From Riptortus pedestris (Eukaryota; Arthropoda; Insecta; Hemiptera; Alydidae), in NCBI GenBank assembly GCA_019009955.1, contig CM032230.1, positions 109,651,001 through 109,715,000 on the forward strand: 64,000 nt of DNA. Reading direction: 5' to 3'. The position numbers and the translations under genes are program-made. Below are positions 12,159-22,680 of the stretch, one piece after another (within the stretch, counting starts at the first letter, position 1; the number at the start of each line of letters is the position of its first letter). The notes under the pieces were generated by a model that searched no databases, was not told where the DNA came from, and saw only the letters and a program-made list of their open reading frames with translations.

Positions 12159-12745
12159 TTTTTATTTATTTTTTTATTTAAATGAGTTCCGCAACGCAGG
12201 CGATTTACTCATTATTAAAGTGTCATTAAAAAAGCGAAATGCAAAAAAAAAAAAACAACAATAAACGGAAAAAGAGTGAACTATGGCAAACGGCGATTTT
12301 TGAAGCGGGCTATAGGTATGCCAGGGTCATAAATGAAGCAAACGATATTTTACGATATGGAAACATCAGGGTAATGAACATAATATAAATGAAAATGTAA
12401 CTATAGAAAAATTAAATAAATGAAAAAAATAAGGAAAAGGAATACCCAAAAAAAATAAAATACAACTAACTAAATAAAAAATAAATAAAATTAAAGTTTA
12501 CACACCCTGCTAATGTAGGAATGTATTAGTGAAGAGTGGTTTGTAGAAAGTGTAGATTATAGTGTGTTATATATGTTAATGTATTTTAGATGTTTAATGA
12601 CTGAGTCTATGTAATTAATTACTGTTATCGGTCAAAAGTTCCTGTAAGTCATGTGGAATGTCTAAATTGTCTCTTCGTCGACGGTCAGTCAATATGTGTT
12701 GTACAGTTAAAGTTTCGTTGCAATTGCAATCTAATTTTAAAGAAA
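12159..12745 (-). mobile_element. I/Jockey-like LINE, 3' part
   Basis: Minus-strand retrotransposon remnant. The 3' end is at 12159 in a T/A-rich tail (TTTATTTATTTTTTTATTTA on the plus strand), with the family signature GAGTTCCGCAACGCAGGCGA beside it. The same signature ends the elements at 17124 and 42400. The 3' UTR spans about 12170-12556, and the ORF2 end lies at 12557-12731. Confidence 0.75.
12557..12731 (-). pseudogene. LINE ORF2 C-terminus with one frameshift
   Basis: On the minus strand from 12731 the frame reads DCNCNETLTVQHILTDRRRR, then DNLDIPHDLQELLTDNSN. After a one-base shift it reads NYIDSVIKHLKYINIYNTL and a stop at 12557. This matches the C-terminus common to I-type and related LINE ORF2 proteins: 'C.C...LTV.HIL..C', 'LLGDN', then 'V..FLK.I.IYN.L'. 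The third zinc-ligand Cys is Arg here. The frameshift makes it non-functional. Assignment is from family knowledge, without a search. Confidence 0.8.
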
Positions 12746-12913
12746 AAAAAAGTAACCACACTCACACCTGTCGTATACAGTTATATGCTGAACTGAATAC
12801 TATTTGCTACTGCACACTCAAAAATCTTGAGCTGTCAAATACGGTTGAGGTTTTTGTACTGTCAGATCCTTAGATTGATGGATATTTTTTTTTCTTTTGG
12901 ATTCTTTCTCAGA

Positions 12914-13101
12914 ATAGCCTTACGAGTTAAGATGATGGTTGGCAAACCTTGATACGTGAGTTGGATTCCCGCATGAAGAATAGTATATTATATTGAGGCG
13001 AACTCACTAATTCTTAGCCCGATCCAGTCTAGGAAAGGGTGGTTACCTGTAGATAACTTGTCCCAATTAAGTATCGTAGCTGAAAGTTGAGTAATAAGTA
13101 A
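12914..13101 (+). mobile_element. tRNA-derived SINE, diverged
   Basis: Carries TAGCCTTACGAGTTAAGA and a B-box-like GTGAGTTGGATTCCCGC, then GAACTCACTAATTCTTAG and TACCTGTAGATAACTTG. It is recognisable against the 7403 copy but has small gaps and many substitutions, so it is old. Confidence 0.7.
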
Positions 13102-13982
13102 TATCTGCGCCTTCTGTCTTGTAGAGGGTCTGAAAAACTAGCTCAATTGGCTAGTTGGAATTTACAGTGTTCATGACACTTGAACTTAACTCACTCTTTA
13201 GACACTACTTGGAATTCGGATTTGTTGTTTCAACTAACTTGTCTTTTGATTTCTACTTGAGAAAGCTCTCGAAAATCTGTTGCATTGCGTTATGACATTT
13301 TGTGCTTTAAGAGCTGGAACAGTATTTTACGCTCTTGTGACTATCATTAGCCATTCCGCTAAGACTAAAAACGATAATGTGTGGCGGTAAGTAATATGTG
13401 GAGCGCAACGAATCCCTGATGTAATCTTTAGTTATCTTTATTAGAATGAACGAATTGACAGATATTTCGTCTGGCATTAGGGTAGAGAAACAACGGGTGA
13501 AAAAGTCTGGTTTCGTTTCAGTAGGGCGGTTAATTGGGCTGAATATTAATACAACATATGGACAATTAATATAACGTATGGGTAACCTCCAGTCATAAAC
13601 TTAACATCTATAAACAGACACATCGTTATCACTTGAGCTCCTGTAGGTTGATGTATACATCCATGGTTGAAAAAAAAAGGCCGCGCAGGAGAAATATTTC
13701 AGTCAATTTTAATAACATCCCAACGGAGAGCGTCTGAATTGTAAACAAATAGTTTTGCTAACCTCTTAGAACTGTATAGATAGAGAGAAATATTTCGACC
13801 GGAAAGAAAAACAATTACTGAAATATATCTAAATATAACATATTATTTTTTTTTAAAACAAATTTACTATAGCTAGTGCTACAGCACTATATTATTACAA
13901 TTCATAATGAATCAAAATAATTATTATCTCAATCACTCAACTTTTAGTAATCCAAGAACTAAGAAGGGGTGGGGCCAATAGA
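13102..13982. other. Unassigned sequence
   Basis: About 0.9 kb without recognised repeats. A splice-donor-like GCG|GTAAGTAA occurs at 13384-13391, but no upstream frame resembles an exon. Confidence 0.35.
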
Positions 13983-14480
13983 ACGTATTTGCATATATCT
14001 CACAAAGTAAATGTTCAATGAAAACAATATTTGGTATTTAACCTCGTAATGAAGTGGTTCATGAAATAATAGCTTATTATTAATATGACATGTGTAGGAG
14101 TTGGGGTTTACTATAAGCCGAAAACTATAAAATCCTAATATCTTGGTTAATACTCATGATACAGAAAATATGAATAAAACAACATCTATAGACCATTCAA
14201 TTTGCAATAAGATTGGTTCTATACAAATTTTCAATATCCCCTCTCCCGCTAGTCCGATTATAGCCTTTAACGATCTTGATCTTTAAAACATACTTAAAAC
14301 GATTAAATGTCAAGTTTGGTAACAATCAAACAAAAGCGCTAGAGCGTTAACAGACAAATATATACATGGACATTAAATTTTGAACGGACTTCAGTTTCGT
14401 CATCTCCTAGATATGGTTGATAGGCGTTTGAAGAAATTTTCCGAAAATCACGTCATGAGTCCCCTTAAGGAAAATCTGCT
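13983..14480 (-). mobile_element. HINE, module A, hairpin end lost
   Basis: Begins inside module A at GTATTTGCATATATCTCA, without the hairpin or the CTAAGCAGATTTCCC block. Contains GTAGGAGTTGGGGTTTAC, a shortened G-run region (CCCCTCTCCC), and ends with the left-end sequence CCTTAAGGAAAATCTGCT. The internal microsatellite is nearly gone. Confidence 0.82.
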
Positions 14481-15547
14481 AAAAACTTGCTATGTTAATG
14501 AATGACAAATCTAAAGTATTATTGCTTATTGTAGTTTTGGAACAATGCATTCAATAAAATACTATTCTGCCATATTCCTCTAGCATGAGTCCTTATATGT
14601 ATAGTCATGACACATTAAAGAATTAATCGTACGTTGAGAATAGTTCCCAGTTTCTAATGTTAGCTTAGCTGAAAATGACGGGCCTTTACTGCTGAAATTG
14701 CTAAATAATGTTATTGAATGGCTGGACGCAAACATTTCAATCCCAATCAAGTCACAAGGAAACTCAAATACCCTGTGAATGCGCAAATTTTCTTTCATTT
14801 TGAAGACATACATTTTCTACATATAATGGACACATATTCGAATATTAGTTCTGACACTCCCTACTATTGCCTTGCTCACCAAAAAATATGTTATTTTGGT
14901 TTTATTTGAAGAGCTATTTATTCCGTTACCTTTGTTTGTTCTTGAGGTACAATAGTTAATTTACGTTCAGAAACACAATAAACCTGTTTGATTTGCGCCA
15001 ATTGTAGTACGAACTAGAATTGGGACAAGTCAAACAGAGCTGTAATTACTCCGAGGTCAGTCGTTACTCCAACAACGCTCATAATTCCTCAACAACAGCA
15101 ACGATACCGATAAAACGTTTATTTCAGGAGTAAATCATTTATAATCAATTAACAACTTTTTTTTCGCGGAGGTAGTAACTGTGAAAGACAGTTAGAGATA
15201 TCTTTATGAACTTAATCGGTGAAATGAATGTCAAATATATGAATTTTTATGAGTATTGTTTAATGAAAGGTTATATAACAAGAATTTAAACACTCCTGTA
15301 TGAAGGAGATCTGAATATGTACTCATATAGACTTATTTGAATAAATAAATCCATTCATATATATTCATATTGACTATAAATGAACTCGTGGGAGTCATAA
15401 TCATACAGCTCCTTGTTTTAAGAATTTTAAGTCAATTATTAAATTGATAATTCAATTACTCTTTTGGTTAAACTAGTATATTACTCAAAATATCATTACT
15501 TTTTCACAAAGCACTACAGTCATTGAAAGACCTGTGCCTCAATTGTT
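14481..15547. other. Unassigned sequence with a complex block
   Basis: The block 14990-15130 has TTTGATTTGCGCCAATTG, GCTGTAATTACTCCGAGG and GATACCGATAAAACG, of higher complexity than its surroundings; see findings. No gene is seen. Confidence 0.35.
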
Positions 15548-15640
15548 CCTAATCTTCAGAGTTCAATTCCCGCCTGGGGAAAGGAATTCACTTAGTGACG
15601 GGATTCATTCAAGTCAAGTGGACCTTAATAAATAATTATT
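15548..15640 (+). mobile_element. SINE with internal deletion
   Basis: The B-box part (GAGTTCAATTCCCGCCTGGG), GGAATTCACTTAGTGACGGG and CATTCA are joined directly to the tail GTGGACCTTAATAAATAATT. The central 90 bp or so of the consensus are missing. Confidence 0.75.
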
Positions 15641-16799
15641 AATCTTCAGAAACCGACACAGATCATGTTATTGCAGTAAAAGCTAAAAATACTCCCGTAG
15701 CTTTAAAATTTTAGATGTTACGTTAGCGTTAACAAATGGCATTCAAAATACAATACTTAAATGCTGTAATTTCTAGTAGATAAAGTAGGACGAAACCTCT
15801 AATCGAAATTTCGGCAACATTACGAAAAACGAATACATTTTAAAAATCGTTAAGTACGTATCACCATACAAGTTCACTCAACGAGTATTGTATACCGAGT
15901 CAACTGTTGAATAGTAGAAATCTCAGAAAAATGAGCTGTCTCCTCTGACCTCAAGCATTGATTTTTATAAAATCAATAAAATACTGTTTCTCATTGAAAT
16001 GGGAATCTAATTTCTTAAAATTAGAGAAGTGGCCAGTTGGATTAGCGGACAAATTATTTGAAGACAGGAATTTACGTTGCTTGATTTATAATATAAAATC
16101 TCAGTGCATATAATAGGCTCCTTTTAAAACAAAAAGAAAAGAGGAAAAAGTGTAAGAGCTAAATAATGGAGGAAATTGCATTTCTTTCATAGAAAAAAGT
16201 TGTGTTTGAATGACTCACCAACCGGTACTAAAACTTTTTTTAGATAATTTAAAACTAGTCAAGAAGTGAATTTAGCCTGACGTACAACTGCACTCTAATT
16301 GCTAGATATATCTCCAAGGACATTCCTGCACTACGCTATCATTATATTGTTATTTTACACCTTGTTTCTAACAAGAAAAATATGTACAATTTCCGTCCGT
16401 ACTCGGTCACTAAATGGTTCAAAATAAAGAAATTTCTAACTTAATTTCAAGGAGCCTTATACCCACTTCAGTAAGATTTCCTTTGTGTATCCGATACACA
16501 AAGAAAGGTAGACATTTTGGTAAAAGTCAGTGCCAAATTGTATCTCCCCTTAATATGACCAATTATATTAAAATATACTTTTTTATTTATTTCATCTGAT
16601 ATAACATTTGAATTTCAGATTCTGATAACAAAAGGACTGAGCTTTCTGAGTATTGTTAGAGAAGGAATGTTATTGTTATTCTAATCTAAAATCATCTGAA
16701 TAAGTTTTCTTAAGAAGGATGCAAAACCTAAATGAACTTCTCGATTTGGGAAACATTAACTCCATTCAGTCGTTTAATAGCGTAATATAATGTAACGTG
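15641..16799. other. Unassigned AT-rich sequence
   Basis: About 1.1 kb; no repeats or gene features recognised. A 61-codon open frame at 16414 has no recognisable domain. Confidence 0.35.
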
Positions 16800-17628
16800 A
16801 TTCACGACACGAGCTCCGTATTACAATAAACATTCTCCAACTGTAAAAGTTCAATGAAAACCTTCTTTTGTATATTAGCGTCCTGTATAAGTGGTTCATG
16901 ATATAGCACCTTATTGATAATATGGCATGAGTAGGAGTGGGGGTTTTCTGATGACTGAAAACTTTTATTTTTTCCGACTTATACAGGAGCACCCGCAACC
17001 AGGCGATTTTGGCTCAAAATTTAACAATGTAAAATAAAAGCAAAATTATAGTAAAATAACAAAAAAAAAGTACTAACAAATAAAAAATTAAAAACGACAA
17101 ATAAACATTAAACACAAGTGACTTATTTATTTATTATTTCTTTGGTGAGCTCCACAACTAGGCGATGCCGCTCAGTATCATTTATTTTCAATTTCTTAAA
17201 TTAAAATACAAGTAATAAGAACCTAAAATAAACATTAGACTGGTATTAGACATTTTAAAACGGTTTTTATAAGTAAAAAAAAATACTAGCACTAGTACAT
17301 TTATATTATCTAAAATCGTTCAAAACTAAAATGTATATATCTACAATTGGCTGAAACCTAAAATATACAAAAAATCTTGGTAGTATTTGAGAAAAAAAAA
17401 TGTATATAACAAGATTATATTTGCAATAAGATTGGCTCAATAAAATATTTTGATCCGACGTATAATAACGAAACTATTTCGAATTTTCGAAATTCATCCC
17501 CTCTAAACCTCCCTCCTGTCGGTCAATTAGCTCTTAACGACCTTGATCTTTAGTTTTACGTAAAACGCTTATATTTTGAGTTTGGTAACGATAAGATATA
17601 ATTTGCGACAGATAGAGTGGTAACAGCC

Positions 17629-17679
<51 letters not shown>

Positions 17680-17776
17680 TTGAACAGCCCTCATTTTTCT
17701 CATTTTAGGAATCTTTTCGAAAACCGCGTCTTGAGTTTAACCACAATAGCTGATTTCCCTCAAGGGTAATCTGGTA
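16800..17776 (-). mobile_element. HINE interrupted by LINE 3' ends
   Basis: The hairpin-side half is at 16800-16963 (AAGTTCAATGAAAACC, GAGTAGGAGTGGGGGTTT) and the left half at 17341-17776 (TTGCAATAAGATTGGCTC, CCCTCAAGGGTAATCTG). In between lies LINE sequence. CTGAAAAC before the insert and CTGAAACC after it look like a target duplication. The TA array is at 17631-17674. The hairpin itself is missing. Confidence 0.75.
16964..17340 (-). mobile_element. LINE 3' ends nested in a HINE
   Basis: Two minus-strand 3' ends of the LINE family seen at 12159. The first has GGAGCACCCGCAACCAGGCG at about 16986; the second has GAGCTCCACAACTAGGCGAT at about 17147, after a TTATTTATTTATTATTTC tail. No ORF2 sequence is present. 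It may be two insertions or one element with a repeated tail. Confidence 0.65.
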
Positions 17777-17794
17777 AAAGGGAACAAAAAACAT

Positions 17795-18010
17795 TTCGTT
17801 AGTTTTCGGGTGGCAGTACTGCTTCCCCGCTGTAGAGAGGACAGTAGAGCTGGTGTAGGAGAAGCGTGGAAACCCCATCGGATGGTGAGGGGGGGGGGCT
17901 TAGTGCCCTTGTAGGGCTTACCAACCTCTGCCCACCTCTTCCCTTCTTACAGCCACTTTTCTCCTCCCGCCCCCACCCACAGGGAAATATCATTCTCATC
18001 TTTTTCCCCT
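17795..18010. other. GC-richer island, purine-rich then pyrimidine-rich
   Basis: Purine-rich at 17831-17900 (GTAGAGAGGACAGTAGAGC, then a run of ten G), pyrimidine-rich at 17930-18010 (CCACCTCTTCCCTTCTTAC). Open frames on both strands are Pro/Ser- or Gly/Arg-rich, as expected from composition. No domain is recognised. Confidence 0.4.
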
Positions 18011-18836
18011 ACCATTCAATTTTTATCTCAAAACCACCTCCCTTTTTTAGCTATACACTTTGCTTCATGAGAATTTTCTTTGTTTTAAAGCTATCCATCA
18101 TTTAAGTGTTTAGTATCAATAAAGAAATGTCATACTAATAATATTTTTTATAGATTTCGGATTTCCCCAAAAACATCAATAAAGAAATTCTTTGCACATA
18201 ATCCATATTATGTCATAGATTTTCATGACTACTACTTGAATAACTAACATATAATAACTTTTTTTCTTCTGTAAACATTAATTGCTCCAATAAGTTTAAC
18301 AAAGAGACGATAATAACACAAATTGGAAAACTGTCTTTAGGCATTTAATTATGGTAGGTTATACCGTTTACTGAAGCCTTTCATTTTATTATATAACATT
18401 CAATCTCTCATATTTCATTGCCATAAATGTATATCAAATATAAGGCTTTATAATAAGTTGTAAGGCATTGAAGAAAACATCATTCAATGCTTGAAAACCA
18501 TTGAGAACATAATGGTAAACATCTTTGTCTAGTACTAAACCACTTTACTAGTAAGTAAGTCATTATTAATTTATTATATTTTAATTATTATAGATATATG
18601 TTATTATTGTATATATTATAGTTGTATTGACTGTTTTTTTAATATGATAATTATGTATATTTTTTTTTAAATAGCTTTAGACTCCTTATTCATGGTGCTT
18701 TATTGTTTGTAGTTCTAAGTATGATAATGTAATTCCCATTGCGTTTGTTAGAATAAATTGTGATTCGGATTAACCTGATTCATCACCCTTACCATCAGCT
18801 AAAAAACAAAAAAATTATTTTTGTGATTTTGTATCT
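18011..18836. other. Unassigned AT-rich sequence
   Basis: No repeat family or gene recognised; long A/T runs. Confidence 0.35.
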
Positions 18837-18951
18837 ATTAAGGCCCACTTTATGCTACTGAGGCTAATTGGTACGGGTTATTTACACGTTACCGCCCTTT
18901 TCTAGCCAGGGTGAGACTAAGGATTTTATTGAATGCGTTCGTTACTAAATA
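18837..18951 (-). mobile_element. SINE 3' half, minus strand
   Basis: The complement of the SINE body and tail: GGCTAATTGGTACGGGTTAT, TTTCTAGCCAGGGTGAGACT and GGATTTTATTGAATGCG. The tRNA-like head is absent. Confidence 0.8.
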
Positions 18952-19047
18952 ATTGTAATTGTATACTTTTTATATAATTAATACTAATTAATTAATTAAC
19001 TTAATTAAGACTCTGATTTATTGAAGAATACAACTTTAGTTTTAAAT

Positions 19048-19158
19048 AATGGACTCACTAAATAAAATCCTTAGTACCTTGCTAGAAAAGGGTGCTAACC
19101 TGTTGGTAACTCGTACAAATATCCATGGCAGCAAAAAGTGGACGTTAATAAATAATTT
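19048..19158 (+). mobile_element. SINE 3' half, plus strand
   Basis: Has GGACTCACTAAATAAAATCC, CTAGAAAAGGGTGCTAACC and the tail TGGACGTTAATAAATAATT. It lies about 100 bp from the opposite-strand copy at 18837, so the two can pair as an imperfect inverted repeat. Confidence 0.8.
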
Positions 19159-19731
19159 AATTTAAAACTTCACTTTTAATGGTATCTTGATTTGTTAACT
19201 ATTAAACTTATAAATCTAATTTTATTTATAATATTGTAGAAGGGTTTCAGCATGAAATGTTAATAGAGGACTCCAAGCGACTGAATAAATCGATAATGAA
19301 TGACAATCCATTGTGTGGAGAAGAGATAAAATCAAGTTAATTGTGGGTTTTTTGCGCAAATGTATTGCATTCTTTGAAGTATTTAGCAAAGATGTTTCAA
19401 TGAGATTTCAATTGTTTCGTATTTTTATTTTCAATTTCAATAGGAAATCATTGTAAGTGTTGAGATTATTTGATTTGCTGTGAGCTTTCAATCAACACCA
19501 GCTCAAAACCGTTTGAAGTATGCAATTGAATAATGATTTATTATCTTTATTCGTTGTGACAGAGCGCTTTCAGAGCATACGCTCCATCATCAGTTCCCTG
19601 CTCTTCACAATGATGTGACAGGAACCAAGGATCCCCTGTGACTCCTAAAAATGGAATGATTTATTAATACTGTACATTGTAAATTGTAGGTTCAAATATG
19701 GGACAACAATTTATTCGGGATATTTGATTTT
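19159..19731. other. Mostly unassigned; repeat core near 19565-19620
   Basis: The complement of 19570-19610 reads CTGATGATGGAGCGTATGC then TCTGAAAGCGCTCTGTCAC, resembling the CTGANGA...GAAA core seen in other retroelement ends of this window; see findings. Confidence 0.4.
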
Positions 19732-20158
19732 CTATCAGATTTCCCTAAATGTAAAAATGGCGTAGGGCCAATATTATTACAAATTTAATTATATATAAAT
19801 GTGGTCATTTAGAGATTTGCTCGATATTGATTATTAACCGAGATATTTGCATTTTTTTTTTTTTTTTAGTTTTCAGTCTTCAGTAAACACCCACTCCTAC
19901 TCATGTCATATTAATAATAAGCTGTTATATCCCGAACCAAGTTATTCAATGTGTAAATACTAAATATTGCTTTCATTCAACTTTTACTGTGTGAGATACA
20001 TGCAAATACGTAGTATGATCATATTTAAACGTTTCAGTCAATACTACAGATCATATTTATTATTGGCTGAAATAGAGAATATGTGGTGAGATTAGATCAC
20101 ATGTGTGTTATACCAGCACGTTGAAAATCTGCTTGGTTTACGGAGCCCCTCCGTGACG
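19732..20158 (+). mobile_element. HINE, module D, large internal deletion
   Basis: Left end ATCAGATTTCCCTAAATG joins almost directly to the core near ATTATTACAAATTTAATT, so the microsatellite, palindrome and G-run are lost. A poly-T of about 16 bp is present at 19854-19869. The right part has GAGATACATGCAAATACG, the module D block (GGTGAGATTAGATCACATG), CTGCTTGGTTTACG and a hairpin with compensated arms (CGGAG-CCCCT-CCG). Confidence 0.75.
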
Positions 20159-20562
20159 TTTTTTATTATATCGATCTAAATCAGCTGACTTGCCCCGCGA
20201 TACTTTTTAAGCCATTTTCTGACTGGCACAGCTAGTGGAATGTACGTAACGATGGAGTCGTGGTTTTTTTACTTTTTAGTGTTCTCCAGATGAGACGTCA
20301 TGTGTACCCGAAACAAGTTGAGAAATAAAAATGGCTTAAATAATCATTTGATTTTTTTTTTTTGACCTTCTGCCAGCGATTGGTTAAGTGGATTTATATA
20401 GGTCATTTTTTTACAATAAAATATTCAAGATTATCTAGAGGATAAAAAAAAAAATTAATAGGCAAAACGTATTATAGATCAATGTCAATTGATTTTTAAC
20501 ACGATTATAATTAATGACGATATCACTTTTATAATCAGAGAAATTAATTAGATTTTTTGTGT
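20159..20562. other. Unassigned; inverted pair at 20209-20340
   Basis: TTTTAAGCCATTTT near 20210 and AAAATGGCTTAAA near 20327 form an inverted repeat about 100 bp apart. The enclosed sequence has CCAGATGAGACGTCATG and CCCGAAACAAG, similar in pattern to retroelement ends. The element type is unknown. Confidence 0.35.
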
Positions 20563-20600
20563 TACTTATTAACGTCCACTTTACGCAGCTGTGCCTAACC
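20563..20600 (-). mobile_element. SINE tail fragment
   Basis: The complement reads GGCACAGCTGCGTAAAGTGG then ACGTTAATAA, i.e. the last 35 bp or so of the SINE. Confidence 0.55.
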
Positions 20601-20972
20601 GCCATGAAAATTGAATTATAAAAATTGCATGTGTAATAAAAGAAAAGCTTTGAGATATCAGAATCTTTGGTTGAGTAGCCCTTGAAAGGCTAAGATCTAT
20701 CTCACAGGAATCAAGCTGTCAGTTTGACATGTTTCCTGCAGTATTATAGTGGCATTATTGGCCAATAATATGATTCGTTTTGAACTGCAATTAGTTTTGA
20801 CAATATATACTAGTATTGACGCACCTAGAATAGCTAACGTTCATTTCCCTCATTAAAACAGACTATCAATACCAGTATACTCATTCAGAATCAATATTTT
20901 ATGTAATAATGTATTGATAATACTTTTAATCTGCTCTTTTAATAGTTGTAAAGCATTGAATTAATAATCTTC

Positions 20973-21096
20973 CTGGTATAAAGCGTTGGTCTGAATGCAC
21001 CTGGAAATCTCTAGGACCCAGTGTGGGCAAAATGAATTTATTTTTAAAGGACTCAAGAAAAGGGATGGTAACCTGTGGGTATCTGTAATAAATAAC
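20973..21096 (+). mobile_element. SINE, diverged and gapped
   Basis: TATAAAGCGTTGGTCTGAATG corresponds to the tRNA-like head. GTGTGGGCAAAATGAATTTA and AAAAGGGATGGTAACCTGTG match the body, and the tail is TAATAAATAACTC. The B box has lost its TTCGA core. Confidence 0.6.
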
Positions 21097-21110
21097 TCTT
21101 AAACGAATAA

Positions 21111-22370
21111 ATTGGGGATGAGTTAAAGAAGTAAAAAGAAAATATTACTACAAAGCTTGAATTTTGAAATATTTTTACAATGCCACTCTTTTTGTAAATG
21201 TCTGGAAGCTTGTCTCTTCTTGTGAAAACATAATAATATCTCTCTGAATTCTGTCATTCTTGTTTTTATCAGCATTTTTGTTACCTCGTTCAATTCATTT
21301 ATTCCCAAAATTACCTGCAGATTTTACCATTCACATTGAAATGGTTTTTCATTTAAGAAAATGTTGGAACTGAATTAATTGTTAATACGAAATGCTTGTT
21401 AATTTCCACAATTGCCTGGCACGACGGTTGATTAAAGCTTGCGTGACTCTTCTTGCCTAAACATCCTTCAGCTCATTTATGAAACATGCAAGAGACGTTG
21501 GTAGGTATACATAAAACTCGGCTCTAAAAGGCGGCAGCGATGCATAAACTCCGCTCATAACTGGAAATCAGCTGGAGTCCAGCAAAATCCAGGGAGGTCC
21601 ATATGTTAATTAGTGTGTTGTAAGCTTGGAGATGACCGGTAGGTCTACTAATGGTGTCCACCATGCTCACTAAACACAGCCAGGCTAATCCATTATACAT
21701 GAAGGGGCTCTGCCCATGTTCTCTCTGGATGACACAATTGTTGCACTGTTATGTTTACTTACCGACATAGTGGGACAGTGTAAATTAATTTTGAGATTGA
21801 TAATATACAGGTCCATATTAGGTACTAATGGTTTAAATTTGTCCTTGAAAGCTATGCATTTTAATAACTTGAAAATACTTGTAACATAGAATTTTGTTTT
21901 TAAACTGAGATTTGATGATGAAAACTATGAAAAGAAGTTAGTACTTGCCTCTGAAGGCTCAGTTCGTATGAATAATAAGAACAAATATATACATAACAAC
22001 GCAAAAAGTACAGCCACTAAAAGAAAACAACACAAATTCATGTATTTCTTAAAGCATATTAGGCTTGCTCATATGTAAACATTTCTTTTGACATTAGGAA
22101 AAAAAAGCTCAATATATAGAATTCTAAAACGTTTCTCGATCCGATTCCGAGAAACAGAGATATTCAAGATTTTCCCTCTTGACCTTCTTTACTAAAGAAG
22201 AACGGTTCTGCGATACAAAGTACAGAAAAACTGCATAATAAAGTCTCTTACGCAGGTTCAGCAAGTGCTGAAATAATACGCTAGTCATCTTGCCTTACAC
22301 TCAATTCTCTAATTTTCCCAAAATAAGGAGCCTATGTAAACAAGAATTGAAATTTAAACTGAACTGGAGA
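21111..22370. other. Unassigned; complex block at 21421-21740
   Basis: The block 21421-21740 is free of repeats and of balanced composition, with TTAATTAG (21606) and TAATCC (21686) homeodomain-like sites; see findings. The 22050-22260 part may contain a very decayed HINE, as it has GATCCGATTCCGAGAAAC and TCTTACGCAGGTTCAGC. Confidence 0.35.
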
Positions 22371-22451
22371 TACTAATTTACTTACTAAAAGTAGATGAAG
22401 TATTAATTTACTTACTAAAAGTAGATTTACTTACTGAATGAGTAGATGAAG
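22371..22451. repeat. Short tandem repeat, about 2.7 units of 25-30 bp
   Basis: Units at 22371-22400, 22401-22426 and 22427-22451 share TTACTTACT and AGTAGAT(GAAG). Confidence 0.85.
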
Positions 22452-22529
22452 ATGTTTTGTAAAGGCTAAAAACAAAAAGAATACAAATAATTACATTAAA
22501 TTTGTTTAAAAATAAATTCAAATTTACAC

Positions 22530-22640
22530 ATTTCAGCGCTATAAACCTCTCTTTCTTGTCCAATTTCAGTCATTATCGTCTATGGTCTTCAGCTGTGCAT
22601 TAGACGATTAAATATTCAGCACAGCAATGATCAAGTAAAA
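22530..22640 (-). mobile_element. HINE fragment, strongly diverged
   Basis: AATTTCAGTCATTATCG, GACGATTAAATATTCAGC and AATGATCAAG follow the order of the minus-strand HINE segment between G-run and palindrome. It lies just left of an opposite-strand full copy. Confidence 0.45.
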
Positions 22641-22680
22641 ATAGAATAGTTTATTAACGATGTCACCTTCAACACATTTT

